From contig CAJUSZ010000020.1 of the NCBI GenBank assembly GCA_910589425.1, positions 1 through 43,522 on the forward strand: 43,522 nt of DNA, in the 5' to 3' direction. The notes under the pieces were generated by a model that saw only the letters and a list, made by a program, of their open reading frames with translations, made no database searches and was not told where the DNA came from. The DNA is from an uncultured Muribaculaceae bacterium (GTDB lineage Bacteria; Bacteroidota; Bacteroidia; Bacteroidales; Muribaculaceae). Of the stretch, positions 33,432-43,292 are shown piece after piece. The translations under genes were made by a program, and so were the position numbers. Each line of letters opens with the position of its first letter. Positions within the stretch are counted from its first letter, which is position 1.

Positions 33432-36400
33432 TCATTCGGGAAGAAGCCAGAGGAACCGGCACGTGTCGAAGGCGGGATAACCGGCAAGATCGGATGCATG
33501 TCCTCCAAGATCGCGGTAACGGCTGAATAGCATCTCCATCACGGAGTCTGACGCGGGCACTCGCGATGAATTCAATATCCTCCTGAGCGCCACGTTTTTC
33601 TCCCATTCAGCCGACTCTTTCGCCAGATCGAGTCCGCGCAGCGCGGGCATCGATTTCAATTCAGCGGGATCTCCACCGAGTTCCAGCCAGAGGGCGACAG
33701 GAGCGTACAGACAACTGCTGCTCAGTCTTGGCACCGGCGACATCACTCCGCGCCGCCACGCGGGCAGAGAAGAATAGAAACGCCTCCAGTAACCGAGCCT
33801 CTCTATCTCGGCTTTAAGGAGCGAGAAGGCATGCCGGCGGAGATCCCCGGATCCTTTCGCGGCGGCGCACCGGCCATAGATCCTAGCCAACTCCACAGCC
33901 TCGCTCTTCAGGATAAAGTCTTCGGTATAGACCCTGTAGGCAAGACTTCTGCCTGGGATGCTGTCTTCCACCATACGCGCCACCGCGAGAGCCTTGTCCA
34001 CATCCCCCCGGGACAGCAGTTCTCCGCCAAGCCTTATCATTGATTGGCGCAGGCGTCCCACGATCGACGCGCTGGTCGGATCCACATAGCATCCGGAGGC
34101 GTTGCCGAACCGGAAACCGGGGGAAGACACCACGGAGTAGAAACGTCTGGAATCAAGCGAGTCGGCCGGAACCCGGCGTCCGGTCAAACGGCGCACAAGT
34201 CCCTCGTCCACAGTGTGGTCATAGAGTCCGGCAAAATGATGCGGCTTCGTGGAGCTTATCCAGTAGACTGGCCGCGGATCAGACGAGGCCGCGTTCGTGG
34301 CCAGTATGTCGATCATCATCAGCTGCTGAAGGGAGATGTTGCTTTTCCCTCCGGCTACGGAGCGCAGCGAAACCGACGCAAGCCCCGGCTGGGATGCGTC
34401 TCCGGTTCCGAACACGATGGTGTCGGCATTCAGCCGCGGCATCTTCCGTCCCCGCTGTGAATAGAGATCGCGCAGAAGATCGAGGGCATCGCGGCGGGTG
34501 TGGGAGGGGGAGTCCGAACCGTAGAAAGAGAGGATAAAGTCGTCGCACGCCACATCTTCCGGAACGGCCGTCAGCGGAAGCGGGGCGGATTCCCTGTCGG
34601 CCATCATCACCTGGAGCGCATACCATCCGGTGCTGAGATACGCGATATTGACCACTCTCACGTCGGGACGCACACCCTCCACCTCGCGCACATACCACAG
34701 CGGAAACGTGTAGTTGTCGCCATTGACGAATATTATCGCATCCCTATCGAGCGACTCCAGCACCCCGGCCGCCATATCGGTTGTGATACGCCTGCCGGAG
34801 CGGTCGTGGTCCTTCGAGTTCGAGGCACACATCCAGACGGGAAGCGCAAGCGTGAGCAGCGTCGCCAGCAGCGCGGCCACCCGCTTTCCCGGAAGCCGCG
34901 AGGCAAGACGGATAAACTCACGTCCGCCGGCGGCGATCCAAATAGCGAAAGCATAGAACGATCCCACATAGGAATAGTCCCGTTCGCGGGGCTCGCCCGG
35001 CGTCTGGTTGACATAGATCACTATGACTATGCCGGTCATCACAAACAGAGATCCCACCACCGCCGCGCTGCGCCGCCCGCGCCTTCCGCCTGCAATCTGC
35101 GCCGCAAGCCCGGCGAGCCCGAGCAGGAACGGAAGCATGAAAAACAGATGCCGGCCCGGATTCCGCGACGAATGATCGGGAGGAAGCAGCTCCTGCGGGC
35201 CGAGCATGGCATCGTCTGCAAAGGGGATTCCGGTGATGAAATTGCCATCGTCCGCCTCGCCTGTGGAATGCCGATCATTCTGTCGCCCTGAGAAATTCCA
35301 CATCAGATAGCGCATATACATATATCCTACCTGATATGAGAGGAAATAGCTGAGATTCTGCATGTATGTGGGCCGTTTCGCCCATTCCTCCGTTCTCTTT
35401 CCCGTCCGAGGATCGAGACGGCCTACGGCGTTGCCCGCCGAATCCACCGCAAAAGAGATCCTTACGCTGTCCATTGTGGCGGCTGTCATTCCCGACCATG
35501 ATTCATAGGCCTTGAGATCCGCCGGATCGCTGCTCGTGATACGGGGAAACCACATATCGAGTTCAGGAGGATAACGGTAGTCCACCTTATGACGCGCCAC
35601 TATATAGGCGTCTTTCCCTTTGGACACCATTTCCAATGCCGAGGCGTTGAACACGCTGTCGGAGCCATCGAGCGCGGCTCGGGCGCGCAACGGACTCCTG
35701 CCGCTTATGGCGCGGGCATAGCGCGGCGCCCCGACATCGCGCCACACTTCATTATAGGACACGACGGGGGAATCCTCTGTCCCGCTTATCTTCTCGCGCC
35801 GGAGCATACTGGAAAAGGGTGTCCGGCCATACAGCAACGGCTTTGATCCATATTGCTCCCTGCTTATGTAGGACTTCAAGGCGAAAATATCGGTCGGCGC
35901 GCCTTCGTTGACCGGAGGCCGGGCCGCTCCGCGGACAAGGATCACGCCATACGTGGCATATCCGAGCCAAAGCATGGCGAGACACCAGCACGCGAGAGGG
36001 ATCCACCTCTTCAGCCTCCGCCATAACAGCACCGTTATTATCCCTGCGCAGAGGCTTAGCCCCGCCGCTACGGCTACACCGCCGCAGAACGACAGGATTC
36101 CGGTCAGCCATAACGAAAGCGCGAGCAGGACGGAGGCCGGAAAGCGCCAGCCACGTCCAGCCGTCAGAGCGGCGGCAGCCACCACGATGACCGTGGATGC
36201 GGCATAGACTGCCACTCCGGTATGGAAAGGGAGTCCCGCGCCGTTGACAGCGGCAAGTTCAAACAGTCCGGCAACATCGATCGACCCCGGCATAAGTCCG
36301 TAAAGAACAGCGCCTATGGCCACAAGCGACAGCAGACAGGCCGCGACCGCCTTGCGGAAATTTCCGTTCCGGCTGCCTGAACGGAACACCATGATCAGAG

Positions 36401-37058
36401 CCAACGTCGGGAAGCACAGCAGATTAAGCTGATGCACACCGATCGAGAGGCCTGTGATATATGCTATCAGTATCAGCAACCTCTGTCCACCCGGAGAGAA
36501 ACCTTCGTCGCTCCAGCGGAGAGCAAGCCAGACACAGAGGGCTGTGCAGAAGATCGAGAAAGCATAGACTTCGGCCTCCACAGCCGAAAACCAGGCCGTG
36601 TCGCACCATGCGAAAGCGAGAGCGCCTGAAATGGATCCGGCTGTTCTCGCCACGAAATTGATCAGCGTCTCCCCTCCCACCGGCCGGAGCAGACGCATGG
36701 CCGTAAGGTAAAGGAGCATGGCGGCGAGAGCCGTGAATATCCCGCTTGTGGCATTGATGCAGACGGCCACGCTTCCCGGATCTGGTGCGAAAAGAGAGGC
36801 CATCCTTGCGAAAAGCATCCACGTCGGATTGCCCGGCGGGTGTCCCACCTCAAGCAGCGAACCGACAAGGATATATTCCGGACAGTCCCAATAGGAAGCC
36901 GTAGGCTCCACAGTCAGGAGATATGTCAGGAGCGAGACAGTCAGCACGACCCATGCGCCGACACGGGCCACGGCTTCGCGCGACAACGCGAAACCTCTCC
37001 AGCCCGACGCCCCGCCCGCTATATCCGCATTAGTTTTCAAACAAGCTCCAAGCTTCAT
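33432..37058 (-). CDS. GT117 / DUF2723 family membrane protein (protein O-mannosyltransferase-like)
   Basis: A 1208-residue polytopic protein. The opening 'VLTVSLLTYLLTVEPTASYW' and 'DCPEYILVGSLLEVGHPPGN' with 'PTWMLFARM' is the signature of DUF2723, related to protein O-mannosyltransferases; the Asp/Glu of 'DCPE' sits where GT-C enzymes have their catalytic acid. About ten or more hydrophobic segments fill residues 30-390 and 650-800, followed by a soluble C-terminal half ('VNGDNYTFPLWYVREVEGVR', later TPR-like helices). Bacteroidetes members are thought to glycosylate exported proteins, but the acceptor here is unknown. The ATG lies 4 nt after the -7 box, predicting a leaderless mRNA. Confidence 0.85.
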   Translation of the reverse strand: MKLGACLKTNADIAGGASGWRGFALSREAVARVGAWVVLTVSLLTYLLTVEPTASYWDCPEYILVGSLLEVGHPPGNPTWMLFARMASLFAPDPGSVAVCINATSGIFTALAAMLLYLTAMRLLRPVGGETLINFVARTAGSISGALAFAWCDTAWFSAVEAEVYAFSIFCTALCVWLALRWSDEGFSPGGQRLLILIAYITGLSIGVHQLNLLCFPTLALIMVFRSGSRNGNFRKAVAACLLSLVAIGAVLYGLMPGSIDVAGLFELAAVNGAGLPFHTGVAVYAASTVIVVAAAALTAGRGWRFPASVLLALSLWLTGILSFCGGVAVAAGLSLCAGIITVLLWRRLKRWIPLACWCLAMLWLGYATYGVILVRGAARPPVNEGAPTDIFALKSYISREQYGSKPLLYGRTPFSSMLRREKISGTEDSPVVSYNEVWRDVGAPRYARAISGRSPLRARAALDGSDSVFNASALEMVSKGKDAYIVARHKVDYRYPPELDMWFPRITSSDPADLKAYESWSGMTAATMDSVRISFAVDSAGNAVGRLDPRTGKRTEEWAKRPTYMQNLSYFLSYQVGYMYMRYLMWNFSGRQNDRHSTGEADDGNFITGIPFADDAMLGPQELLPPDHSSRNPGRHLFFMLPFLLGLAGLAAQIAGGRRGRRSAAVVGSLFVMTGIVIVIYVNQTPGEPRERDYSYVGSFYAFAIWIAAGGREFIRLASRLPGKRVAALLATLLTLALPVWMCASNSKDHDRSGRRITTDMAAGVLESLDRDAIIFVNGDNYTFPLWYVREVEGVRPDVRVVNIAYLSTGWYALQVMMADRESAPLPLTAVPEDVACDDFILSFYGSDSPSHTRRDALDLLRDLYSQRGRKMPRLNADTIVFGTGDASQPGLASVSLRSVAGGKSNISLQQLMMIDILATNAASSDPRPVYWISSTKPHHFAGLYDHTVDEGLVRRLTGRRVPADSLDSRRFYSVVSSPGFRFGNASGCYVDPTSASIVGRLRQSMIRLGGELLSRGDVDKALAVARMVEDSIPGRSLAYRVYTEDFILKSEAVELARIYGRCAAAKGSGDLRRHAFSLLKAEIERLGYWRRFYSSLPAWRRGVMSPVPRLSSSCLYAPVALWLELGGDPAELKSMPALRGLDLAKESAEWEKNVALRRILNSSRVPASDSVMEMLFSRYRDLGGHASDLAGYPAFDTCRFLWLLPE

Positions 37059-37062
37059 TCTG

Positions 37063-37093
37063 CAAATTTACAACAATTCCATCACCCGGCAAA
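37063..37093 (-). promoter_or_regulatory. Promoter of the DUF2723 gene
   Basis: On the minus strand TTTG (37090-37093), 19-nt spacer, TAAATTTG (37063-37070). Both boxes are consensus, and the ATG at 37058 starts 4 nt after the -7 box. Confidence 0.72.
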
Positions 37094-37116
37094 ACGCCGA
37101 CCTGAGCGCATGGAGA

Positions 37117-37156
37117 AAGCGGGAGACCGATCCCCTGTCAGGGCAGTCTCCCGCTT
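37117..37156 (-). terminator. Terminator of the GLUG-repeat protein gene
   Basis: AAGCGGGAGAC (37117-37127) pairs with GTCTCCCGCTT (37146-37156); the loop holds a smaller CCCT/AGGG stem. It lies 46 nt after the stop on the minus strand and ends in CTTTCTCC. Confidence 0.75.
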
Positions 37157-37202
37157 GATATCAAGAGTGTGTATTAAAACAGACGTTCAAGCGTGGATGG
37201 CG

Positions 37203-40200
37203 TCAGCGCACGATCACTTTCTCCGTCTTCACCGTGCCGTCGGCATGGCGCGTGCGCAGGATATAGACTGCGCCGCGCTGCGGCTGGCTGACAACGGTGC
37301 CGTCAGATGCTATCCATTCGCGGCCAACCACTTCGGAATCCGTGAATGAGGTGTCTACCCCGCTGAGTTCCTTGACTGTAAACAGGAACTTGCGCTCGGA
37401 TGAGCCGTCGGGAAGCGAGGCGGCAAGCCAGCCGTCTCCTGTCTTGACGGTGTAGACGTGCGAGCCGATAATACTGAAATTGTCGGAGGCCGTCCAGTTG
37501 ATGTCGTCGAACGGCGCTATGATCAGTCCGCCGTGGAGATTGTCGGCCGTGTCGCCGTCGTTGGTGAACTCATAGCTTACGGCGTGGAGATGACCGACGG
37601 AATTGTCGGTGATTCCGTTGAGCGTCGGGAAGGCGCCGCGGCAATTGAAGAATGCATCCCCAAGCTGCGCCGAGAACATGGCTGTCTCTGTCAGCGCCTT
37701 GGCTCTCGCGTCGGGAGCCGACGCCACAGCGTTGCGTCCCTCCACGTAGTAGACGTTGCTCATGGTGGTGTTGGCGTCGGTGGCCTTGTCGTTGGCGTAG
37801 GAGCATACGTTGCTGACTGTCTTCGGAGCAGCGGCGGTGGCCGTTACTTTCGACAGAGTGTAGACGTTGGTCATTTTCGCGCCTGTGAAGACCGTGGCCG
37901 CGAAGCCGCCGAGGTTATCGGGAGCCTCCACGTCGCCGGTGCAGTATGAATTGCTGATCGGAGCAGATCCGCCGATGTAGCCTACAAAGCCGCCTGCCGC
38001 GCCGTAGCCGGCCGGAGTGTCCATGTTTCCTGCCTTTACATTGCCTACAGAGAAGCATCTGTCGATGGATCCTCCGGAGAGGTAGCCTATGGCACCGCCC
38101 ACGCCGTAGCCGTCGCAGCTCACATTTCCTGAACTCCAGGAGCGGGAGATGTTTCCGGAGCATATTCCGGCGATGCCGCCGGTGAGATATGCCTTTTCGG
38201 TCGTGGCACCCTTGACATTGGAGACGTCGCCGGTGTTGAAGCTGTCATCTATTGACGAGTTGGCCGCGAGCTGGCCGACGATGCCACCGGCATACTGGCC
38301 CTGTCCGCTTACCTTGCCTGAGTTCGAGCATCCGGAGATCACAGTCTTGAACGTAGCGTCGGAATCAGTCTTTCCGGCCACTCCGCCCACGCCGTTGCCA
38401 GCTGCCGAGATGTCGCCTGAGTTGGAGCATCCCTCGATGCGGATGCCGGAGCGGGCCTGGGAGATGATGCCGCCGGCGAATGTAGCCGCCGAGATATTTC
38501 CCTTGTTGACACAGTCCTCGATGCTGGCCGATGTGGCTTTCGTGGTCGAGTTGCCGGCGATGCCGCCCACATATCCGCTCGTCGGAGAGATCAGGTCGGC
38601 TGTGTTGACACAGCGGGCTATCTGGCCTGTCACGTCCATGCCGCCGGCGATGCCGCCGAAATATGAACGGGCGGTGAGCTGGCCGGAGTTGGTGCAGTCC
38701 TCAACACGACCTTTGAGCGATCCGGCGATACCGGCCGCGCCGGAACCAGTGGCTGAGATCGCGCCGGCATTCTCGCATCCTGAGATCAGAGAGCCTGCCT
38801 GGGCCAGAGCTGCGAATCCAGCCGCGTGGCTTGCGCCTGACTTGACCGAAGCCTCATTGCGGCAGTTCTCGATGCGGGCGCCGCCGGCAAGCGTAGCGGC
38901 GAAAGCGCCGGCATAGTTGGCTGCAGTCTCTACCGATCCTTTCATCTTGCATCCTGAGACGACACCGAACACATTGGCCGCAAGACCTCCGGCCTCGGAA
39001 TAACCCGAGAGGGCGGCCTCCACGGTGAGGTCATGGATCCTGCCAGCCTCGCCGAGCGATCCGAACAGACCGAGTCCTTTTCCGGTTTTCTGTTCCGTAT
39101 CGGCCATCCGGTAGCTTATCGTCTTGCCGTTGCCGTCGAAGTCGGCCTGAAGCCTGTTGAGTCCGGCTCCCACCTGGGAAGCCTCCCCGTCGGCAAATTT
39201 AAGATCGGCCTCAAGACGGAAGAATTCTCCACGGAAATCGGCCGATGTGGCGTCCATAATCTCTGCGAGGAGATTGAAATCCGCGTTGTTGCGTATGAGA
39301 TAAGGGGTCTGGGCCGTACCCTCTCCCTCGAACACTTTGGCAATGTGCTGCACGGCGAATTCCTTCATGCATCCGGCAGCCATGGTAGCGGTAAGTGTAT
39401 CGGTAGCAAACCGGTCTCCCTCCTTGAGGGCGGCTGTCAGCGAGGAGCCGCTGATGGAGAAGCGGTCGGCCTTGCGGAGCGACCATGCGAGGCCTTCGGC
39501 CTGCGACAGTCCGAGCGAGACGCCGGTGTTGATCCTGGTGGCGTTGCCCGAGAAGCAGGGATATGCGCGGCGCATGGCGGCCGAGGCTGTCTCCGCCGCG
39601 AATTCCTTGAGAACAGGATAGGCTCCGGCGGCGGCTACATAGAGCGAGTCGGGAAGCGACTCCGGAAGCGTGGCCACGGTGAGCTTGTCGGTAGCGACTG
39701 GCGTGGCGCCTACCGCCGACGAGTTCTGGACACCGCCGTAGGTGATCACCGACAGATCGTAGACATTGCCGCGGATCTCGTCGCATGTACCGAGTTTTCC
39801 GACTATCGCGCCGCGTGTGTCGAATTCTCCCGTGCAGTCCACCGGACCCGTCGAGAGGCAGTTGATCACATTGCCAGTCATCTTTCCACCTGATTTGGTG
39901 TTCTCACCGACGATGCCGCCCACATCTTTGAGACAGCGCACCGTGCCCTGGTTGACACAGCCCTCGATCTCGCCACGGCTCAGGCCGGCGATGCCGCCGA
40001 CGCGGTACTGGTTGAGCTTGGGCCAGAGTGTGGAATAGCGTTCGGCGGCCACATAACCGTCGTTCTGGCTGAATTCGACACGGCCTATGTTCTCGGCCAC
40101 GATGCCGCCGGCGCAATATCCGCCGGTGATGACGCTGCCGGCGTTGTAGCATCGGCTGATGGTGCCACCGGCGAGCTGGCCGGCGATGCCGCCGATGTTG

Positions 40201-43200
40201 TGGCTGACACCTCTTACGTCGGAATAGTTGCGGCAATTCTCTATGCGGCCTACACATGAGCCGACGATGGCACCGCCATATTCATGGAAGATGAAATCGC
40301 AGTCGCGTGTCGACAGATTGCGGATCACTCCGGTCTCGGTAACTTTGCTGAACAGGCCGCCATATTTTGTGCCCGAAGAAAGGGCGTTGCCGTCAGCGTC
40401 GAAAGCGGCTGTGTGGATCTTCAGACCTTTCACCGTGTGTCCGTTGCCGTCGAAGATTCCGCCGAATCCGGTGGAGCCTGACAGAGCCACACCCTTGAAA
40501 TCCTCCACTCCGGTGAAGTCCACGTCGGAAGTCATCACGAACATGTCTCCCTCATGGGTCTGGTTATAGCGGCTTATGGCCTTGTCGAGGTTTTTGAAGT
40601 CCTCCGCGTTGCGGATCAGATAGGGAAGTTCCGCCGTGCCCTCGCCCTCGAACAGATCGGGGATAACCGAGACGCGGTAGAGTTTCGAATGGCTGGCATC
40701 GACCGAAGCGGATATGATCTCGGTCGAATACGTGTCTTTTATCTCGATCGATGAGCCGTTGATGCGCAGGCCGGTCGATTCCTGAGCGTAGGAATCGCCT
40801 GAATATATCTGCCATTTAACGCTTGCATCGCCCCGGGCGGTCATCGCGTGCTTCACTTTGTTGGTGGTCTCCGTCCCTGCGAGAAGAAGGTTGGCTCCGG
40901 CGATGGCAGCGGCTTTGGCGGGCATTGATTTCAACACCGGGTAGCGTCCGGCCTCGAGTTTCCATGCGTCGGGAGAGAATCCTTCGGGCAGGGTGCCTGA
41001 AGCAAGTTCGGCGGTGGTGATGTTGAACTGGTCATGGCGCAGTCCGGTGGCCTGATAGTCGTTGTAGCAGTTTGTGAAGCAGTCGTCGATCGGATCGGGC
41101 ACATCATCCTTGAAGTAGGTGAATCCCCAGATTCCCTTGCGGTTCTCGCGGTATGCGCTGACGATCTGGCCGGTGTTGTAGCAGTTTGTGGCGTATGAGA
41201 GATCGGTTGGACGGACGGGATTCTGCATGATCAGATAGCCGATCGAGGCATATCCGATTATTCCGCCGTTGCCCTGCGAAGTCAGGCCGCTCTTGACGAT
41301 GGTGCCTGAATTGAGGCAGTCCTTAACGGTCGATTTGTTGCTCCAGGCGATTATGCCGCCGGCATAGACGTCGTTGTCGCGGTTCACACGGATGCCGTTG
41401 ATTGTGGCCGTGTTGGCACACCGTTCTATCTTTGAATTCTGCGCCTTGCAGACGATTCCAGCCATGTAGCCGTAGCCGCCGGTGTCGGTGAGCGAGCCCG
41501 AGAAGGAGCAGTCGGCTATGATCTGCGTGCGGTCCTTGCCCGGCACGGAGACTCCGGCGATGCCGGCTATGTCATGATAATATGAATCGAGAGCGCCTGT
41601 GATGACGAGATTAGCGTCTACATGGCAGTTGCGGATCTCGCTGAAATCGGTGCCGGTGATGCCTCCGGCTATCGCGATCGTGGTCATCGACCCGGTGAAC
41701 GTGCAGTCGCTCACCGGCCCCCATGCGGCGCCAGTGATGCCTCCGGAGAACAGTGATTCACCCGAGAACGAACCGCTGACGTGGCAATTGTCGATCGAGC
41801 CGTAGTTTGTGCCGCAAACGGCTCCCAGATACGATCCCTTGCCTTTAAGCGCCGCATTCTCGAGCGTAAGATTCTTCACCGAAGATCCTTCGGCCGTGTA
41901 GCCGAACAGGCCGGCGTTGCCGAGCGCGAGGGCATTGAGACGGAAATTGCTTATCTTGTGGTTGTTGCCGTCGAATGTGCCGCCGAAGGGATTTGTCAGA
42001 TCGCCGATCGGATAGAATGCGTCGGCGAGCGGTGTCATGTCGATGTCGGCATCGAGTCTGAAAAACTTGTCTTTGAAAGTCTCGCCGGCTCCCACGCGCT
42101 GCGAGAGCGCGGTCAGGTCGGCGGCTGTCTTGATTATCCAGGGCGACGACTGCGTGCCGGCTCCCTGGAACGCGGCCGGAGCGTCGGGATACTGTATGCT
42201 CTCCTCCGGATCCGTGAATGCAACCACGGAGCGAAGCACGCTCAGTCCGACATTGGCTCCCGAACGGTGGGTGGCGAGTACCCAGTCGTTGAACACGATG
42301 GTGTTCGAGGTGCCATGACCGACAATCGGTGTCGACATGTTGATCTTTTTCGCCGCCCAATCGGCCGCATAACAATAGAAATCGCCATAGTTCGCAAGCG
42401 AGATCATGAACTGGGGCGCCACCTTGACATCTCCCGAGGACGTCAGGGTAGCCCTGGCGGCGGCGCCTGTGCCGGCGAAATTATGTATGGTCAGGTCATT
42501 GGGCGAATTCTGTTCGATGCAGGAATAGAACGACTTCGTGGTGTTGTCGGTCAGCGTCAGCTTCAGGGTGGCATTGGAGGGCATCCACGTGCTGCCGGTG
42601 TAGATGGCGAACGCTCCTCCGGCGGAATTGCCCTCCACGACAAATACTCCCCACGACGAAAGGGTGATCTTGCCGTTAGCGTCGATCGTTCCGGCTACGG
42701 AACCGTTCTTGTCGTATGACATGGATCCGTTCGAGATGTTAACCGGGCAGATGAACACCGGGCCGTAGGTCTTGTGCTGATAGATCTGCTGGGCCGGAAT
42801 GCTTACCGTGCCTTTGGAGGCGTTGATCTCGATGCTTACAGCGGTGCCGAGTCCGTAGACATTATGCACCGAATCCTTCCCTCCGGTGGAGGTGAGCTGG
42901 AGCGGGAAATAATCCGGATCTCCCGAGCGGGTGATGTCTTTGGAGAACATGGCGCCATATTTCGCGGCGCCCGGAGCTTTCTGCGCCGGCGCCTGATGGC
43001 GCGACGGCTGTCCGACAGCCGGGATTGTGGTCGAGACAGTCCACTGACGCGGCTGTCTCTCCAACTCCACTTTCGCTCCGGCCGGAACCCAGTCGGAACT
43101 TTCCGCCATTTCCGTGGTCTTGGCGGCCACGAGACGATCCATCGCCATAGCGCGTTCGCGCGCGGCGGCTCCGTCGTCGGATAGGGCGGTGGAAGCGCCG

Positions 43201-43292
43201 GTAGAGACGCTTGCCGAGGCCATGGCCGACACCGGCATCAACAGAGAGCCGACGGCAGCCACAAGCCATGATGGTTTGAGTTTGTAAATCAT
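37203..43292 (-). CDS. Giant GLUG-motif repeat surface protein with sorting tail
   Basis: A 2029-residue exported protein with signal peptide 'LKPSWLVAAVGSLLMPVSAM'. Three large units each begin with a related block near residues 375, 890 and 1325 ('GTQSSPWIIKTAADLTALSQ', 'GTAELPYLIRNAEDFKNLDK', 'GTAQTPYLIRNNADFNLLAE'), then 'GTFDGNNHKISNF'-type strands and many GLUG-like beta-helix turns ('GGIAG', 'IENCRN', 'CVNQGTV'). The third unit has the longest run. Ig-like linkers follow each unit. The end 'AVYILRTRHADGTVKTEKVI' is a T9SS-type sorting tail. GLUG proteins are often adhesins; the ligand is unknown. The gene is alone, with a 95-nt leader and a terminator. Confidence 0.85.
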   Translation of the reverse strand: MIYKLKPSWLVAAVGSLLMPVSAMASASVSTGASTALSDDGAAARERAMAMDRLVAAKTTEMAESSDWVPAGAKVELERQPRQWTVSTTIPAVGQPSRHQAPAQKAPGAAKYGAMFSKDITRSGDPDYFPLQLTSTGGKDSVHNVYGLGTAVSIEINASKGTVSIPAQQIYQHKTYGPVFICPVNISNGSMSYDKNGSVAGTIDANGKITLSSWGVFVVEGNSAGGAFAIYTGSTWMPSNATLKLTLTDNTTKSFYSCIEQNSPNDLTIHNFAGTGAAARATLTSSGDVKVAPQFMISLANYGDFYCYAADWAAKKINMSTPIVGHGTSNTIVFNDWVLATHRSGANVGLSVLRSVVAFTDPEESIQYPDAPAAFQGAGTQSSPWIIKTAADLTALSQRVGAGETFKDKFFRLDADIDMTPLADAFYPIGDLTNPFGGTFDGNNHKISNFRLNALALGNAGLFGYTAEGSSVKNLTLENAALKGKGSYLGAVCGTNYGSIDNCHVSGSFSGESLFSGGITGAAWGPVSDCTFTGSMTTIAIAGGITGTDFSEIRNCHVDANLVITGALDSYYHDIAGIAGVSVPGKDRTQIIADCSFSGSLTDTGGYGYMAGIVCKAQNSKIERCANTATINGIRVNRDNDVYAGGIIAWSNKSTVKDCLNSGTIVKSGLTSQGNGGIIGYASIGYLIMQNPVRPTDLSYATNCYNTGQIVSAYRENRKGIWGFTYFKDDVPDPIDDCFTNCYNDYQATGLRHDQFNITTAELASGTLPEGFSPDAWKLEAGRYPVLKSMPAKAAAIAGANLLLAGTETTNKVKHAMTARGDASVKWQIYSGDSYAQESTGLRINGSSIEIKDTYSTEIISASVDASHSKLYRVSVIPDLFEGEGTAELPYLIRNAEDFKNLDKAISRYNQTHEGDMFVMTSDVDFTGVEDFKGVALSGSTGFGGIFDGNGHTVKGLKIHTAAFDADGNALSSGTKYGGLFSKVTETGVIRNLSTRDCDFIFHEYGGAIVGSCVGRIENCRNYSDVRGVSHNIGGIAGQLAGGTISRCYNAGSVITGGYCAGGIVAENIGRVEFSQNDGYVAAERYSTLWPKLNQYRVGGIAGLSRGEIEGCVNQGTVRCLKDVGGIVGENTKSGGKMTGNVINCLSTGPVDCTGEFDTRGAIVGKLGTCDEIRGNVYDLSVITYGGVQNSSAVGATPVATDKLTVATLPESLPDSLYVAAAGAYPVLKEFAAETASAAMRRAYPCFSGNATRINTGVSLGLSQAEGLAWSLRKADRFSISGSSLTAALKEGDRFATDTLTATMAAGCMKEFAVQHIAKVFEGEGTAQTPYLIRNNADFNLLAEIMDATSADFRGEFFRLEADLKFADGEASQVGAGLNRLQADFDGNGKTISYRMADTEQKTGKGLGLFGSLGEAGRIHDLTVEAALSGYSEAGGLAANVFGVVSGCKMKGSVETAANYAGAFAATLAGGARIENCRNEASVKSGASHAAGFAALAQAGSLISGCENAGAISATGSGAAGIAGSLKGRVEDCTNSGQLTARSYFGGIAGGMDVTGQIARCVNTADLISPTSGYVGGIAGNSTTKATSASIEDCVNKGNISAATFAGGIISQARSGIRIEGCSNSGDISAAGNGVGGVAGKTDSDATFKTVISGCSNSGKVSGQGQYAGGIVGQLAANSSIDDSFNTGDVSNVKGATTEKAYLTGGIAGICSGNISRSWSSGNVSCDGYGVGGAIGYLSGGSIDRCFSVGNVKAGNMDTPAGYGAAGGFVGYIGGSAPISNSYCTGDVEAPDNLGGFAATVFTGAKMTNVYTLSKVTATAAAPKTVSNVCSYANDKATDANTTMSNVYYVEGRNAVASAPDARAKALTETAMFSAQLGDAFFNCRGAFPTLNGITDNSVGHLHAVSYEFTNDGDTADNLHGGLIIAPFDDINWTASDNFSIIGSHVYTVKTGDGWLAASLPDGSSERKFLFTVKELSGVDTSFTDSEVVGREWIASDGTVVSQPQRGAVYILRTRHADGTVKTEKVIVR

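Noticed and set aside
37900..42000. Regularly spaced short repeats suggesting a CRISPR array
   Set aside because: The repeats are degenerate, in frame, and encode GLUG turns; there are no identical direct repeats with unique spacers.
41781..42719. Plus-strand open frames opposite the GLUG protein (also 38149-38916 and 39033-39893)
   Set aside because: They are antisense shadows of a repetitive GC-rich gene; no start signals or recognisable domains.
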